Part shown: in pieces, positions 42,801 to 51,319 of the stretch
Layout of the letters: every line of letters starts with the position of its first letter
Position numbering within the stretch: the first letter of the stretch is position 1
NCBI GenBank assembly: GCA_022984795.1
Contig: JALIHJ010000004.1
Span: forward strand, 186,001-250,000
Reading direction: 5' to 3'
Length of the DNA: 64,000 bases
DNA from: Fabrea salina
Lineage: Eukaryota > Ciliophora > Heterotrichea > Heterotrichida > Fabreidae
The notes under the pieces: generated by a model
What the model saw: the letters and a program-made list of their open reading frames with translations, nothing else
The model's database searches: none
What the model was told of the DNA's origin: nothing
Position numbers and translations under genes: made by a program

Positions 42801-43510
42801 GAGAACAACTCTTTTCCAAGAAACTAGGACTTTACAGAAAAGCCAAAGTACTTTCCAACGACAGAAGGTATGTTGCAGCTCTCGAAGCCCTTACTAAGGC
42901 TTTTGAAGTCATGAAGCAAGAAAACAACCTTAAAAAACCCTCTAAAAAGAATGACTTAAGGTCAAAAAGTGTCAAAGGGAGTTTGGGATTCGACAGAAAA
43001 GAAACTAGCTTGGCAGAAGACTCCCAAAAGTCTCTAGAAATGGTAGTTGGCTCCGGGCTAGGAGTTTTGGGGTTGATGCAGAAGTACAGCAAGGAGTACT
43101 TGCCTAAGGCCCAAGAGTACCAAGAAAAAACTAAGTCAGGACAAGAAGACTCCAACGACTTCCTTAATGAACAAATACTTGAACTCCACGATCAAATCGA
43201 AAAAATCAAAGCCAAGGAAAAACACTACGCAGAAAACCTTAAAAAAACTGCCCAAACCCTTGAAGACGGAAACCAAGATCTAAGCAAGTCCTACTTGCTA
43301 AAGCCCCCCAAAACTCAAATGTGTCCATATATCATTAAAAAAGAGAACTGTCCAGACGGCAAAGAGTGCGAGTACGCCCACTATTCAATAGAACTAGACC
43401 TTGTTCCTAAGAGTGAACTAGCCTACAACCTAAAACGCACCTCAATGACCATCCAGAAAAAAAGCCTGAATGACGAACGTCTTCCTGACTGGAAACCCTG
43501 GCATAAGTAA
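39815..43510 (+). CDS. Large CCCH zinc-finger protein, 1231 residues
   Basis: The N-terminal 400 residues are helical. Two CCCH-type fingers are recognisable: near residue 845-873 (TEMCPVGDNCKKY...CPFAH) and near 1165-1190 (TQMCPYIIKKENC...CEYAHY), each with the C..C..C-x3-H pattern and the following 'ELRF/ELDL' strand. Further Cys clusters lie near 625-640 (CTIHKTDCPKNCPYM) and 910-945 (CSRCYSNF..., CFCNKC). Lys/Glu-rich helices link them. CCCH proteins usually bind RNA. Two TPR-like lines (KKARALFYQGYPEKALQIL and KAKVLSNDRRYVAALEALTK) flank the fingers. No clear animal orthologue comes to mind. Confidence 0.82.
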   Translation: MASEVVAETSKDSDEMVLRIGLFVDILEKEFEVHKGYKTKDWRNLLKYWRDNIANLEFWTAMKEQAQVMNRGKSLPYETVVEREKTIGWLQSLDSKDIEYTLYQYFEGGLFQKREEILKKRNRPSSSKAPPMPHTDNPRVLDMSIAKLIFNLFEKQKGYSPRNIETLMKFFKEVRVKVELLVNLPEESVQLTLSAFMEAKSKLEKEKHQQHITSAFAKKKQEKKKLLNRNIANLSQAPPAIPKSLESLYKEIQSVFKLLKNYYQENQNYTNDPNTLFEFYKNLDSEAKKLYDLPEDVEETRIRINKFFSREIIVARILGLFKSCFGYYTENINSLYKYWVTISKPDKYLAGVHYSDKEELYSLLTSYFENLENERKEQQKREEEEQQEHNLKKKMKYEKLERPPLYEVKQNRLKLGKKLVELGKKFPLDPVLKRMIKIELAHNAKVRYNLEYETANRTEELARKSRLRNLTVSKPKDPRTQEQLMREHWEKLKFKEKQEQQKTQAEQATLKSQEKGMFKQALEIARQYLSKRSSQHVSLTSHLGASYASLKAQFPLAVNKHFPFQNYGSVKTKKGKTFEKAYPVSWKHYFFGLVRSFLHTPDGLQFLKLMHCNFWMPPSASVCTIHKTDCPKNCPYMSLNQKAVKQTQKHQKSELQWHEKIRPWRREDMLSHKQQVFMSFSDAKECTFEPIIGSKLPKKQVDLALKTFTELRNIYEPDKPPNFEMWATRRRGEKKESRDPYIKKSGKYKKARALFYQGYPEKALQILEKKFNIPCILEKYTGEKQPNVNEKPLEDFEKPISSELLENVFLLYKAIKDQKEAVDKQIKRLEKEYQAESKGNYKIRTEMCPVGDNCKKYQEKDPQNSKDHNCPFAHKRTELRFSKEQKSRKKAQEHSIQNLKKTKEETPNPIPWRHDGYITECSRCYSNFLYKPLVSSTALGATAKDMQSWNRNTSCFCNKCAIEAKKKVNQSVILQRGHKLNEEVYYKKLDPNRNKREQLFSKKLGLYRKAKVLSNDRRYVAALEALTKAFEVMKQENNLKKPSKKNDLRSKSVKGSLGFDRKETSLAEDSQKSLEMVVGSGLGVLGLMQKYSKEYLPKAQEYQEKTKSGQEDSNDFLNEQILELHDQIEKIKAKEKHYAENLKKTAQTLEDGNQDLSKSYLLKPPKTQMCPYIIKKENCPDGKECEYAHYSIELDLVPKSELAYNLKRTSMTIQKKSLNDERLPDWKPWHK

Positions 43511-43601
43511 TTTAAAATCTACTTATAAGTTATTAAAAAACGGCACTAAATACAGATTTAATAGTGAAACCCAGTTAAAACAAAATACAATAATTTGTGA
43601 A

Positions 43602-43991
43602 ATGGAACAAAACGAAAGGAGCCAGAAATTTATAAATACCGGAAGGTGGAACAAAGACGAGCACTCAAGATTCATACGGGCACTAGAAGAATACGGAAAG
43701 AACTGGAAAGAGATTGAAAAGCACGTAGGGACACGCACGACTGCTCAGATAAGGTCACATGCTCAAAAGTACTTTTTGAAGGAACAAAAGAAGCATAAAC
43801 CTGCCCAAACTAAACTGTACACTCTAGCAACCTCCAAAAAAATAGAAGATTACGTCAAAACCCTTAGAGTACTTCACAATCAAGCTTACTACAATGCGCT
43901 TAACCAAAACCAGCTTTATTTCCAGCAATATTCTTCTCAAGTAGTGATTCCGCAATTTATTAACCAGTTCCCAAACAACACTAATAATTAG
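43602..43991 (+). CDS. SHAQKYF-class single-repeat Myb protein
   Basis: 129 residues from ATG 43602. A single Myb repeat covers about 14-66: GRWNKDEHSRFIRALEEYG, NWKEIEKHVGTRTTAQIRSH and AQKYFLKEQ. The SHAQKYF signature is that of plant CCA1/LHY/RVE and Dictyostelium-type one-repeat Mybs, which bind DNA as transcription factors. The C-terminus is Asn/Gln-rich. An in-frame upstream ATG at 43470 lies within the CCCH gene; 91 nt of A/T-rich leader separate that gene's end from the start used here. Confidence 0.93.
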   Translation: MEQNERSQKFINTGRWNKDEHSRFIRALEEYGKNWKEIEKHVGTRTTAQIRSHAQKYFLKEQKKHKPAQTKLYTLATSKKIEDYVKTLRVLHNQAYYNALNQNQLYFQQYSSQVVIPQFINQFPNNTNN

Positions 43992-44019
43992 CTGTAATCT
44001 AACATTTAAAACCAATTAA

Positions 44020-45165
44020 CTAAAAATCATTATCGGTGCTGTCGCTGTTTTCGTCGTCTTCAACCTCCAAACTTTCAGAGTCCTCTTCGTCCACATCGTC
44101 AATTAGGTCTGAGTCGTCACTTTCTTGCATGTAGCTTTGCCGTTTGTTGCTTCTTGCTTCAGTGGGTCTGTCTTTCATGCCTTCGCCTCTCAGCACGTTT
44201 GAGTCTCTAGAGGGATCTCCTTCTTGTTCTCCTCTGAGTATCTTGATTTCTTCTTCCTGGATCTTGCGTCTTTCGTCGTCTAGGATTTTGTTGGCTTGTT
44301 GTTCCCTTTCTTGTTCTTTTTGGCTGTACTTTTCAAGGTCGTTTTCTAAGTAAGCCAGGTTTCTGAACTTAACCACGTAGGCTTCGTATAGTTTTTGGAG
44401 TTCTTGTTCCACTCGTTCATACTCGTCCATAAAAGCAGGTCTCACTGTTTGCAAAGACTTCATTCTTTTTTCAGCTCTTTCTAGTTCGCTGCTTCTTTTT
44501 TTGATTTTGGCTTCTAAGTTCTTTTCGTCTTTTTCGAGTTCTTCAAGCATCTTTTCCATTTGACTCAAAGAGCCTGTTTGGTTTTGAATGATGTCCCGGA
44601 TGCACCTTTTGATGTAGTCCTGCTCAGCGCCTGAGTCTAAGTTCCTCGAAATGTTGTCTAAGAAACCCAAAGCCTTTTCGCGGGCTTCTCTAAGTTCTTT
44701 TTCTTTGCCCAGTAAGTCGAACAGCTTAGCTCCGCTTTCAGTGATTTCGCTAGCAAGAGTTTTGGCTCCAGAAAGGTTTTGGAGTTTAGAACTCTTAGTT
44801 ATGTCTATCCCTGAGTCTTCTTCGTCTTTGTTTGAAGAAGACTGCGCTCTGTAAAGCATGTTGGCGATTTTAAGCAGTTCCCGGACAGCGTAACCATCTG
44901 CTTGGTACAGTTTGCGCATGTTAAGGCGAATTCGGGTTTTCGACAGGAAGAACTTAGCAATGTTGGTGATGAAGTTGATTCTTTGCCTTTCGTCTTCGAT
45001 GTCGTCAGTGATGTCATTTTCAGGATCTACTCTGTTTAAAAGCCAGTCCAGAATGTCTGCCACCAGTTCAAAGTTAGGAGTTCTGAAGTTTTCCATAGAG
45101 ATAATCCGCGGGTACCCCAGCGAACGCATTATCTCGCAGAAGTTCCTGATTTCGCGAAAGGACAT
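44020..45165 (-). CDS. CLUAP1: IFT38/CLUAP1, intraflagellar transport complex B subunit
   Basis: 381 residues. MSFREIRNFCEIMRSLGYPR, ISMENFRTPNFELVADIL and KLYQADGYAVRELLKIANML match the calponin-homology-like N-terminus of CLUAP1 almost word for word ([20 protein letters not shown] in human). A coiled coil follows with SVRPAFMDEYE-like VRPAFMDEYERVEQELQKLY, then an acidic tail ending in DSTDNDF (human DESDNDF). IFT38 is a peripheral IFT-B subunit needed to build cilia, as expected for a ciliate. TAG stop. Confidence 0.97.
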   Translation of the reverse strand: MSFREIRNFCEIMRSLGYPRIISMENFRTPNFELVADILDWLLNRVDPENDITDDIEDERQRINFITNIAKFFLSKTRIRLNMRKLYQADGYAVRELLKIANMLYRAQSSSNKDEEDSGIDITKSSKLQNLSGAKTLASEITESGAKLFDLLGKEKELREAREKALGFLDNISRNLDSGAEQDYIKRCIRDIIQNQTGSLSQMEKMLEELEKDEKNLEAKIKKRSSELERAEKRMKSLQTVRPAFMDEYERVEQELQKLYEAYVVKFRNLAYLENDLEKYSQKEQEREQQANKILDDERRKIQEEEIKILRGEQEGDPSRDSNVLRGEGMKDRPTEARSNKRQSYMQESDDSDLIDDVDEEDSESLEVEDDENSDSTDNDF

Positions 45166-45224
45166 TATTTAAAATTACGAGGGAAAGTCATGAAACTCTA
45201 AGTGTTCTGATAATCAAGAATTTA

Positions 45225-46655
45225 ATGGAACTGGCTGTCAAAAGGGAGTCGCTGATTTCTTCGCACCAAGCAAACATCAGAAACCACTACAGGTTCACCT
45301 TGTCTACACTAGGCGAAGGAAGTTACGGCTTCGTAAGAGCTGCCAATCAAATCAGAAGTGGGATTACAAGGGCCATAAAAGTCATTCCTAAAAACAGAAT
45401 CAAAAACAAAGAAACTCTAGAAAGAGAAATAAGCATCATGAAACAAATGGACCACCCCAACATTGTAAAACTTTATGAAACTTATGACGACATTAAGTAC
45501 TTGTACTTAGTTATGGAGTTGTGCCAAGGAGGAGAGCTGTTCGACAAAATTATAGAACTAGGACACTTCAGCGAAAAGGTAGCAGCTAAGTTGCTTTCGC
45601 AAATGCTAGCGTCTATTTCCTTTCTCCACGGACACGGAATTGCCCACAGAGACCTTAAACCTGAAAACTTTTTGTTTTTGGAAAACGACATATACTCCCC
45701 TCTTAAACTCATAGACTTCGGACTTGCAAAAACCGTTGACAAAGTAACTAAACTCACTACTAAAACTGGAACTTGCTATTACGTTTCACCTGAAGTTTTA
45801 AACGGCAGCTACACTGAAAAGTGCGACATTTGGAGTTTAGGAGTTATTCTTTTCATGATGCTTTCGGGCTACCCTCCTTTTGACGGAGAAAGTGACACTG
45901 AAATTCTGGCCCAAGTTAGAGTAGGCGAACTTAAATTTGACGACGCTATTTGGGAAAAAATATCCGAGTCAGCTAAAGACTTGCTAAACAAAATGCTCCA
46001 CAAAGACCCTGAGCAAAGAATATCAGCTACAGAGTGCCTTGAACACCCTTGGCTGTCTCAGTACGAAACCTGCAACACTGAAATAATTAAGCCTGATGTT
46101 GAAAGCATGAAGGCTTACCAAAAGTCTACTCACCTCAGAAAGACTGTTCTGAACTACATGGCTACTCAGTGCTCAACTTCTGACTTAGCAGACCAAATTG
46201 CACTTTTCCAGCAAATAGACACCAACAAGGACGGAAAACTAAGCCTAGATGAAATGAACCAGGTACTTGAAGGCCTGGATGACATGAACGCCCAGCAACT
46301 ACAACAACTCTTTTTTGACATTGACACTGACATGTCTGGGTCCATTGACTTAACTGAGTTCTTAGCAGCAATGCTCGAAAGGAAGGTTTACTTAAACGAG
46401 CAGATGCTGTTAAACGCTTTCAAAAGGTTTGACTTAGACGACTCAGGACTGATATCTGCTGAGGAACTCCAAGAAGTTCTAGACCAAGACAAAAGTGTCC
46501 AGGACATTGACTTCTGGAGCCAACTAATCAGAGAAGTTGACGAAGACGGGGACGGATACATTAGTTACCAAGACTTTGTAAAGATGATGGAAAAAAGCTC
46601 TGAGACCAACGTAGAAACTCTGAGGAAGTCTTTGAACTCCGAGGACATAAGCTAA
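45225..46655 (+). CDS. Calcium-dependent protein kinase (CDPK)
   Basis: 476 residues. Kinase domain about 24-278: glycine loop LGEGSYGFV, Lys52 (AIKV), HRDLKPEN (141-148), DFG (164-166), GTCYYVSPEVL. An autoinhibitory junction (about 285-325) and four intact EF-hands with loops at about 332-343 (DTNKDGKLSLDE), 366-377, 403-414 and 439-450 (DEDGDGYISYQD) follow. All catalytic residues are present. There is no myristoylation Gly2. CDPKs of ciliates, plants and apicomplexans couple calcium to motility, secretion and division. Activation by calcium binding is the family rule. Confidence 0.97.
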   Translation: MELAVKRESLISSHQANIRNHYRFTLSTLGEGSYGFVRAANQIRSGITRAIKVIPKNRIKNKETLEREISIMKQMDHPNIVKLYETYDDIKYLYLVMELCQGGELFDKIIELGHFSEKVAAKLLSQMLASISFLHGHGIAHRDLKPENFLFLENDIYSPLKLIDFGLAKTVDKVTKLTTKTGTCYYVSPEVLNGSYTEKCDIWSLGVILFMMLSGYPPFDGESDTEILAQVRVGELKFDDAIWEKISESAKDLLNKMLHKDPEQRISATECLEHPWLSQYETCNTEIIKPDVESMKAYQKSTHLRKTVLNYMATQCSTSDLADQIALFQQIDTNKDGKLSLDEMNQVLEGLDDMNAQQLQQLFFDIDTDMSGSIDLTEFLAAMLERKVYLNEQMLLNAFKRFDLDDSGLISAEELQEVLDQDKSVQDIDFWSQLIREVDEDGDGYISYQDFVKMMEKSSETNVETLRKSLNSEDIS

Positions 46656-46740
46656 TAAGTATTATACATATCAGTGCACTTAAACCTCAGTTAAACTTAA
46701 ATTCGAATAATTCAAACCTTTTTGCAAGGATTACTTATAA

Positions 46741-48281
46741 ATGGATTTTTCTGGGTTGCTAAGTTATCATGGAGATCCTTCAGCAGCAGCCGGCAGGCCA
46801 ATACAAGAACTTAACCATGAGCAAAAGTGGCGACAAATTGTTTGTGACAACGGAGCAAGACCAGGGCCCCGAAGTGGTGCGGCAAGTGTGGTTTACAAAG
46901 ACTCACTTTATATCTTCGGGGGTTATGGAGGCAACGGGAGACTTGATGACCTTTGGGAGTACCGATTCCTCGACAAGCAATGGCACAAACTAGAAACCAA
47001 AGGGTCTCCTCCAGCAGGTCGGGAAAACAACGGAGCAGTCCTTTACAAGAACTGCATGTATGTCTTTGGAGGCTACTCAGGTTTTTTTTGGCTGAATGAT
47101 TTTCACAGACTGGACTTTCGTAAGTTTTACATAGAGACACTCTAGAATGGTCGCCTGTGATGGTTAGGGAAGGTTACCCTCCTTCCACTAGGTTTGGGTA
47201 CGTGAGTGCTGTGTGGAGGGACTCTTTTGTAGTTTTTGGGGGGTACGACGGGTCTACTTGGCTGAACGACTTGCATGAATTTAATTTTTTGACTGAAAAA
47301 TGGATAAGAGTTGAAACTGCAGGACACCCTCCAAGTGTGCGGAGCTGTCCTTCTTGGGTGTCTTACAAAAAGAGTTTATTTATATTTGGAGGCTATGACG
47401 GAGTCCACCGAATGAACGACTTCCACGAGTACAACTTCGAAACCAAAACTTGGAGCAGTGTAGTCTTTTCCGGGCCTGCTCCTTCTCCACGGTATTTCCA
47501 CTCTTCTGTCACTTACGGAGACAGCATGTACTTGTTTGGGGGTTACTCTGGAAGTGAGCGTTTGCACGACTTGTATCAGTTTAGCTTCGAAAAAAAAACT
47601 TGGACTCGGCTAGACGTGGACAAAGCTCCTAGTGGAAGGTCTAGTTTGGTTTGTCAAGTTTACAAGAACTCCATGTTCATCTTTGGAGGTTACAACGGAA
47701 GTTGTGTTTTGAACGACTTTTACGAGTTTCGTTTTGAGTTGATTGCTATTCCCCAGTCTAGTTTGATATCTGACTTGCGCAAGATGATCAACAACCCTTT
47801 GCTGAGTGACGTAACCTTTGTAGTAGAGGGAAGGGAAGTACTAGCTAACAAAGCTATTCTTGCAGCACGCAGTGAGCACTTCAGGGCGCTTTTTTATGGA
47901 GGCATGCGCGAGACCCATGAACGAAGAGTTCATATTCCTGACATGCCCTACGCAGTGTTTACAGCAGTCATGGAGTACCTTTACACGGACAACATTACTG
48001 ATATGTCAGGGGACATGTCTGTGTCTCTCATGATAGCAGCTGAACAGTTTATGCTGGAAAGACTCAAAGCTCTGTGCCAAGACAAGATAAGAAAAATCAT
48101 TAGCGAAGACAACGTAGTCCCTATTTTAAGGGCAGCTTACCACCACGGAGCGCAAAGTTTGCAGGAGATTTGCATGGACTACATATGCGCTAAGTGGGAA
48201 GACGTCAAGAGGTCGCCTTACTTTGGAGAGTTAGTCAACGAGCCTAAATTACTGATGGACTTGGTACTGAGAATTAAATAA
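46741..48281 (+). CDS. Kelch-BTB protein, LZTR1-like, with an irregular intron
   Basis: 507 residues if 47120-47136 (17 nt) is removed. Six kelch repeats (each with FGGYxG, RxxHxx or PPSxR and W) span about 30-330, then a BTB domain (PLLSDVTFVVEGREVLANKA, AARSEHFRALFYGGMRE) and a BACK-like end. This is the order of LZTR1 and plant/ciliate kelch-BTB cullin-3 adaptors. LZTR1 has two BTBs, this protein one. The 15-nt intron expected by the local consensus (47120-47134) would leave the frame with an early TAG. Removal of two more bases restores the kelch repeat (DFHTLEWSPV). See findings. Confidence 0.88.
47120..47136 (+). other. Irregular 17-nt intron (consensus 15-mer plus AG)
   Basis: GTAAGTTTTACATAG is a perfect local-consensus 15-mer, yet the reading frame needs a further AG removed. 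Either the 3' splice site lies 2 nt downstream or the sequence carries a 2-nt insertion. Confidence 0.7.
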
Positions 48282-48289
48282 TGTTAGAT

Positions 48290-49444
48290 TTAGGTGACTC
48301 TGTTCAAGTCGCATAAGAATATTAGTTTCTCAGTGTAGTTGTCGATCAGCGAAATTAAGGTTTCTAGAAGCCACTCTTCTGACTTGGTGTCTTCGCTGGA
48401 GTCCTGTTTCATGTTCATGTACTCCTGAAGGGCTTCTACAATAGCTTCTGCTACTTCTCCTCTAGCTTGAACTATTTCTTCTTCCAGGGATTCTTTGTTA
48501 GGGAGTTTCCTTTCAGTAGTTCTGCCAGAAACAGGAGTGCTTGACTGCTTTTTGCGCAGTGCTTCAAGTTTCTTTTCGTAGGAGTTTTTGAGTCTTTTGA
48601 GTCTTTTAGTTTCTCTTTGAAGCCAAGACTCGTTGATTTTTTTGATTATAGACACAACTGAGGCATTTATTATAGGAGACTTGGTGAGGTTGGTTGACTC
48701 TTTGGTGGCTTCGTAAACAGGCATAGGGACCCAGTCCTTCATACTAAGGGACTTTGCAGATGTTAGGTTGCCTATGTAGCCTAGGCCTTCTGAGTCTTCC
48801 ATGAGTTCATTGAAGTTTTTTAGTTCTTTAGCTGTTTTAATAACTTTGTGTAAATTTTTGTTTTGGTCTTCTAAGTCTTCAACTTGTCTACTGAGTTGGG
48901 GAAGTTTCCTCATATACTCCAGAGTTACTTTTAAGTTTTTGAGTTCGTCAAACATTTCTTTGCGCACTTCTGGGTAAATATTTACTCTGCTTTCTTTAGC
49001 GATGAGTTTGAGTTTTTGGTTCAGAGCAGAGTTGTTTTTCCTCAGTATTTGGATTTCTTCTTCGGCCATAAAAACTGTTCTTTGGAGTCTTTGGTTTTCT
49101 TCAGTCCAAAGTTTCTTTTCGTGTTGCCACTCGGATTTGACTCTTTGTATAAGTTCATCCTTGTCGCTGAGTTTTTTCTTGACTGTCAAGCTGTTTTCGT
49201 TTGAGTTTTCAAGTTGCAAACCAAGTTTGTCTATTTGTGTTTCGTATTCTTCAATGGTTACTAGTTGCTTTTGACATTTGGACTCAGACTCCTGCAGAGC
49301 AGCTTCCAGAGCTTGGACGTCTTGTTGTGACTGCGCTAAGTAAAACTCTACAAACCTCAAACTTTCTTTGAGTTCTTTGATTTCCTCTTTGGCTAGTTGC
49401 AACTGCAAGTTGTGGCTGTTCCACTTAGAAGGCTTGAGTGACAT
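48290..49444 (-). CDS. Unknown coiled-coil protein, 384 residues
   Basis: Coiled coil from about 10 to 215 and again 270-320, with a less helical linker around 225-265 (MKDWVPMPVYEATKE). No membrane segment and no named domain. It could be a centrosomal, basal-body or vesicle-tethering protein. It shares its minus-strand orientation with the coiled-coil gene upstream; only TTAA separates that gene's stop from this ATG, so the two may be functionally linked. Confidence 0.8.
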   Translation of the reverse strand: MSLKPSKWNSHNLQLQLAKEEIKELKESLRFVEFYLAQSQQDVQALEAALQESESKCQKQLVTIEEYETQIDKLGLQLENSNENSLTVKKKLSDKDELIQRVKSEWQHEKKLWTEENQRLQRTVFMAEEEIQILRKNNSALNQKLKLIAKESRVNIYPEVRKEMFDELKNLKVTLEYMRKLPQLSRQVEDLEDQNKNLHKVIKTAKELKNFNELMEDSEGLGYIGNLTSAKSLSMKDWVPMPVYEATKESTNLTKSPIINASVVSIIKKINESWLQRETKRLKRLKNSYEKKLEALRKKQSSTPVSGRTTERKLPNKESLEEEIVQARGEVAEAIVEALQEYMNMKQDSSEDTKSEEWLLETLISLIDNYTEKLIFLCDLNRVT

Positions 49445-49448
49445 TTAA

Positions 49449-50279
49449 TTAAATTGGATTAGGGGAGCTTCTGAAAGTAGAGAGTGTGGAGCTCAGTATT
49501 TTCGAAAAGGAACTTTTATCAGAGTGCTTCCCTGCACCTGTAGTATGCTTGCCTTCAGCCTTGTTGTTTTCGATTTGCTGGTTGTTTTCGAGTTCTCTTC
49601 GGAGGTTGTCGTACTTTCGAACTAGTGTTTGGTACTCGTCTTCTTTTTGCTTCATCAACTCAGTCAGAGAGGTGTTGCGGCGTTTGCGGAGGTTTTGAAG
49701 TTCTTTGTTAAGCTGTTGCTTAAAAAGGTTTACTTGTTGCTGGATCTTCATTTGGCGTTTTTGCTGGAATTCATCCATTTCAAGGGACTTGGTCTCTTCG
49801 ATTCTTTCTAGTAGAGCTTGGGCTTCCATGTACTTTTTAGATTTCACAGCCTTTTCTTTGCACTTCATTAAGTTGAGTAAGGCTGAACTGGGTTTAAATA
49901 TAGAGGAGACAGCTTGCTGGAGCCGTTGGGTTTCCTGCTTGACTTTTTCTCTGTTGCATTTTTCTATTTGGGCTTCTTCTTGGTTTCTTTTTTCTTCGAA
50001 TTCTTCGATTTTTTGGTCCCAGTTGTAGTTGAAGAAGTTAAGTTCTTCTTGGAAGGCTCTGTCCAAGTGGTCTTTTTGCGCTTTTTGGCTGCTTTTAAGG
50101 TTGAATACTGTGCTTTTGTGGGAATATTGCCTTAACTCCTCGATTTTTTTAGCTAAGTTTTCAGCCTCTATGTACTTTTCTTCTGCTTCGCACTGCTTTT
50201 GCTTTTCTCTTAACTTCAGCATCAGAGTCTGAGGGTCTTCTTCTGAGAAGTTGCCGTTAACAGATGACTCCACTTCCAT
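49449..50279 (-). CDS. Unknown coiled-coil protein with UVR-like segments, 276 residues
   Basis: Almost entirely charged helix. Two segments resemble the UVR motif that follows 'L...K..A...E.YE.A..LRD.I': LREKQKQCEAEEKYIEAENLAKKIEEL (about 25-50, split here into two helices) and KCKEKAVKSKKYMEAQALLERIE (about 137-160). UVR-like pairs of this kind occur in coiled-coil proteins of ciliates. A Ser-rich tail (SKILSSTLSTFRSSPNPI) closes it. No catalytic domain. It diverges from the first small paralogue gene by 37 nt. Confidence 0.78.
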   Translation of the reverse strand: MEVESSVNGNFSEEDPQTLMLKLREKQKQCEAEEKYIEAENLAKKIEELRQYSHKSTVFNLKSSQKAQKDHLDRAFQEELNFFNYNWDQKIEEFEEKRNQEEAQIEKCNREKVKQETQRLQQAVSSIFKPSSALLNLMKCKEKAVKSKKYMEAQALLERIEETKSLEMDEFQQKRQMKIQQQVNLFKQQLNKELQNLRKRRNTSLTELMKQKEDEYQTLVRKYDNLRRELENNQQIENNKAEGKHTTGAGKHSDKSSFSKILSSTLSTFRSSPNPI

Positions 50280-50316
50280 TTAATGTAATGTAAAGCTAAT
50301 TTCCAGCTACATAAAA

Positions 50317-50520
50317 ATGAACGAAAATTCCAGCGGCCAGCAAGCTGAAAACAGAAAGCTAAGAAGAATGCCTGCTCTTCTACTAGATGAGGATATCGAC
50401 AGTCAGATAGATAGGTTTCAAAACAAAGGCAATTTCAGTCTACCTAGAAACCCATCTCCACTATCCCAAAGTACAATTCATGATGGCTATATTAGGACAA
50501 GGTATAGGATGAGAAGATAA
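50317..50520 (+). CDS. 67-residue protein, member A of a small tandem family
   Basis: ATG in acataaaaATG. The protein has an N-terminal LRRMPALLLDEDID block (15-28) and a C-terminal IHDGYIRTRYRMRR block (54-67), basic at both ends with a Ser/Pro linker. The second small gene at 50891 has the same two blocks in the same order and spacing. No membrane segment, no Cys. Unknown family; conservation of the two blocks between copies argues that both are real genes. Confidence 0.75.
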   Translation: MNENSSGQQAENRKLRRMPALLLDEDIDSQIDRFQNKGNFSLPRNPSPLSQSTIHDGYIRTRYRMRR

Positions 50521-50890
50521 ACAACAAAGTATAATCAACTTAACTAAGTACATTAGTAGAATTAAAAAGTGTATTTTTCAGAAGATTTATCAACAAGTTA
50601 TGAAGCTCTTTCCTAGGCTCCTATTTCCTCCTTGAACTTTCCTTAGAACAAATTTGCATTATCAAACTAGATAAAAGAGCAAGAACAAAAGTCTGCAAGC
50701 TTTTAGTTATTATTTGATTTGCTCAATCAATCTTGTTGTTGGTAATTGAATGGCTTTATTTAATCTCTGAATTTTTTAATCTGATGTTTTTGTTCATTGC
50801 ATAAGAGCTTATACATATTGGTATTTCCAGTGAATTCAGCTTTCCCTGTTGAACATTTATTTTAGAAAGTTCATGACTCCTTATAATTAA
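50521..50890. other. 370-nt A/T-rich spacer between the two small paralogues
   Basis: No convincing gene was found. The sequence is strongly A/T-rich with several T-runs, and codon use in every frame looks non-coding; one 60-codon minus frame (50938-50756) overlaps the next gene and is rejected. It is the longest coding-free stretch in the window and probably holds the promoter of the second copy. No repeat of gene sequence was recognised by eye. Confidence 0.6.
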
Positions 50891-51112
50891 ATGGAAGGAA
50901 ATTACTTGAAGAACGAATCGTGCTTTTTGCCTAAACACTCTCTAAGAAGAGTGCCAGCAATGATATTCAATGACTTAGAATTTGAAGATATTGAACTAGC
51001 TAAGCCTAGGGTTAATCCCGAAGAAAAATTAAAACCCTTTGGAAAAACTTGTGAAATTAGCGAAACTGTATATAACGGTTATGTAAGAAGGAAGTATACC
51101 AAGAAGTTGTAA
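50891..51112 (+). CDS. 73-residue protein, member B of a small tandem family
   Basis: ATG in ataattaaATG. It shares with the 50317 gene an LRRVPAMIFNDLE block (18-30) and a C-terminal VYNGYVRRKYTKK block (60-72). Between them lies a Lys/Pro/Glu linker with one Cys. Identity is concentrated in LRRxPA and in GYxRxxY. The two genes are in the same orientation 370 nt apart, so a tandem duplication is the simplest origin. Function unknown. Confidence 0.75.
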   Translation: MEGNYLKNESCFLPKHSLRRVPAMIFNDLEFEDIELAKPRVNPEEKLKPFGKTCEISETVYNGYVRRKYTKKL

Positions 51113-51319
51113 TATAAACTTGCATTCGTACATTACCTTTGTATTATACATTTCTGAGTTTTATACTTGTACACTACTAATATTGTACAGCTATTTTTCT
51201 GAGTCAACCAGCTGTTTTCACTGGATTTTTACCTGCTTCTTAACATATGCCGAACTTAATTCCCAGCCGCAGATCTAAGATAAATGTCTAGGACTACCCA
51301 GGCCCAACTAAGATAAATT
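51113..51319. other. 207-nt intergenic region with a short uORF and direct repeat
   Basis: A/T-rich in its first two thirds. At 51275-51285 and 51308-51318 the 11-mer ctaagataaat is repeated; the first copy runs into an ATG (51284) that opens an 11-codon frame (MSRTTQAQLR) closing at 51316, three bases before the main ATG at 51320. Confidence 0.5.

Noticed and set aside
50756-50938. 60-codon minus-strand frame in the spacer between the two small paralogues.
   Set aside because: It overlaps the second paralogue's coding start and has no coding character.
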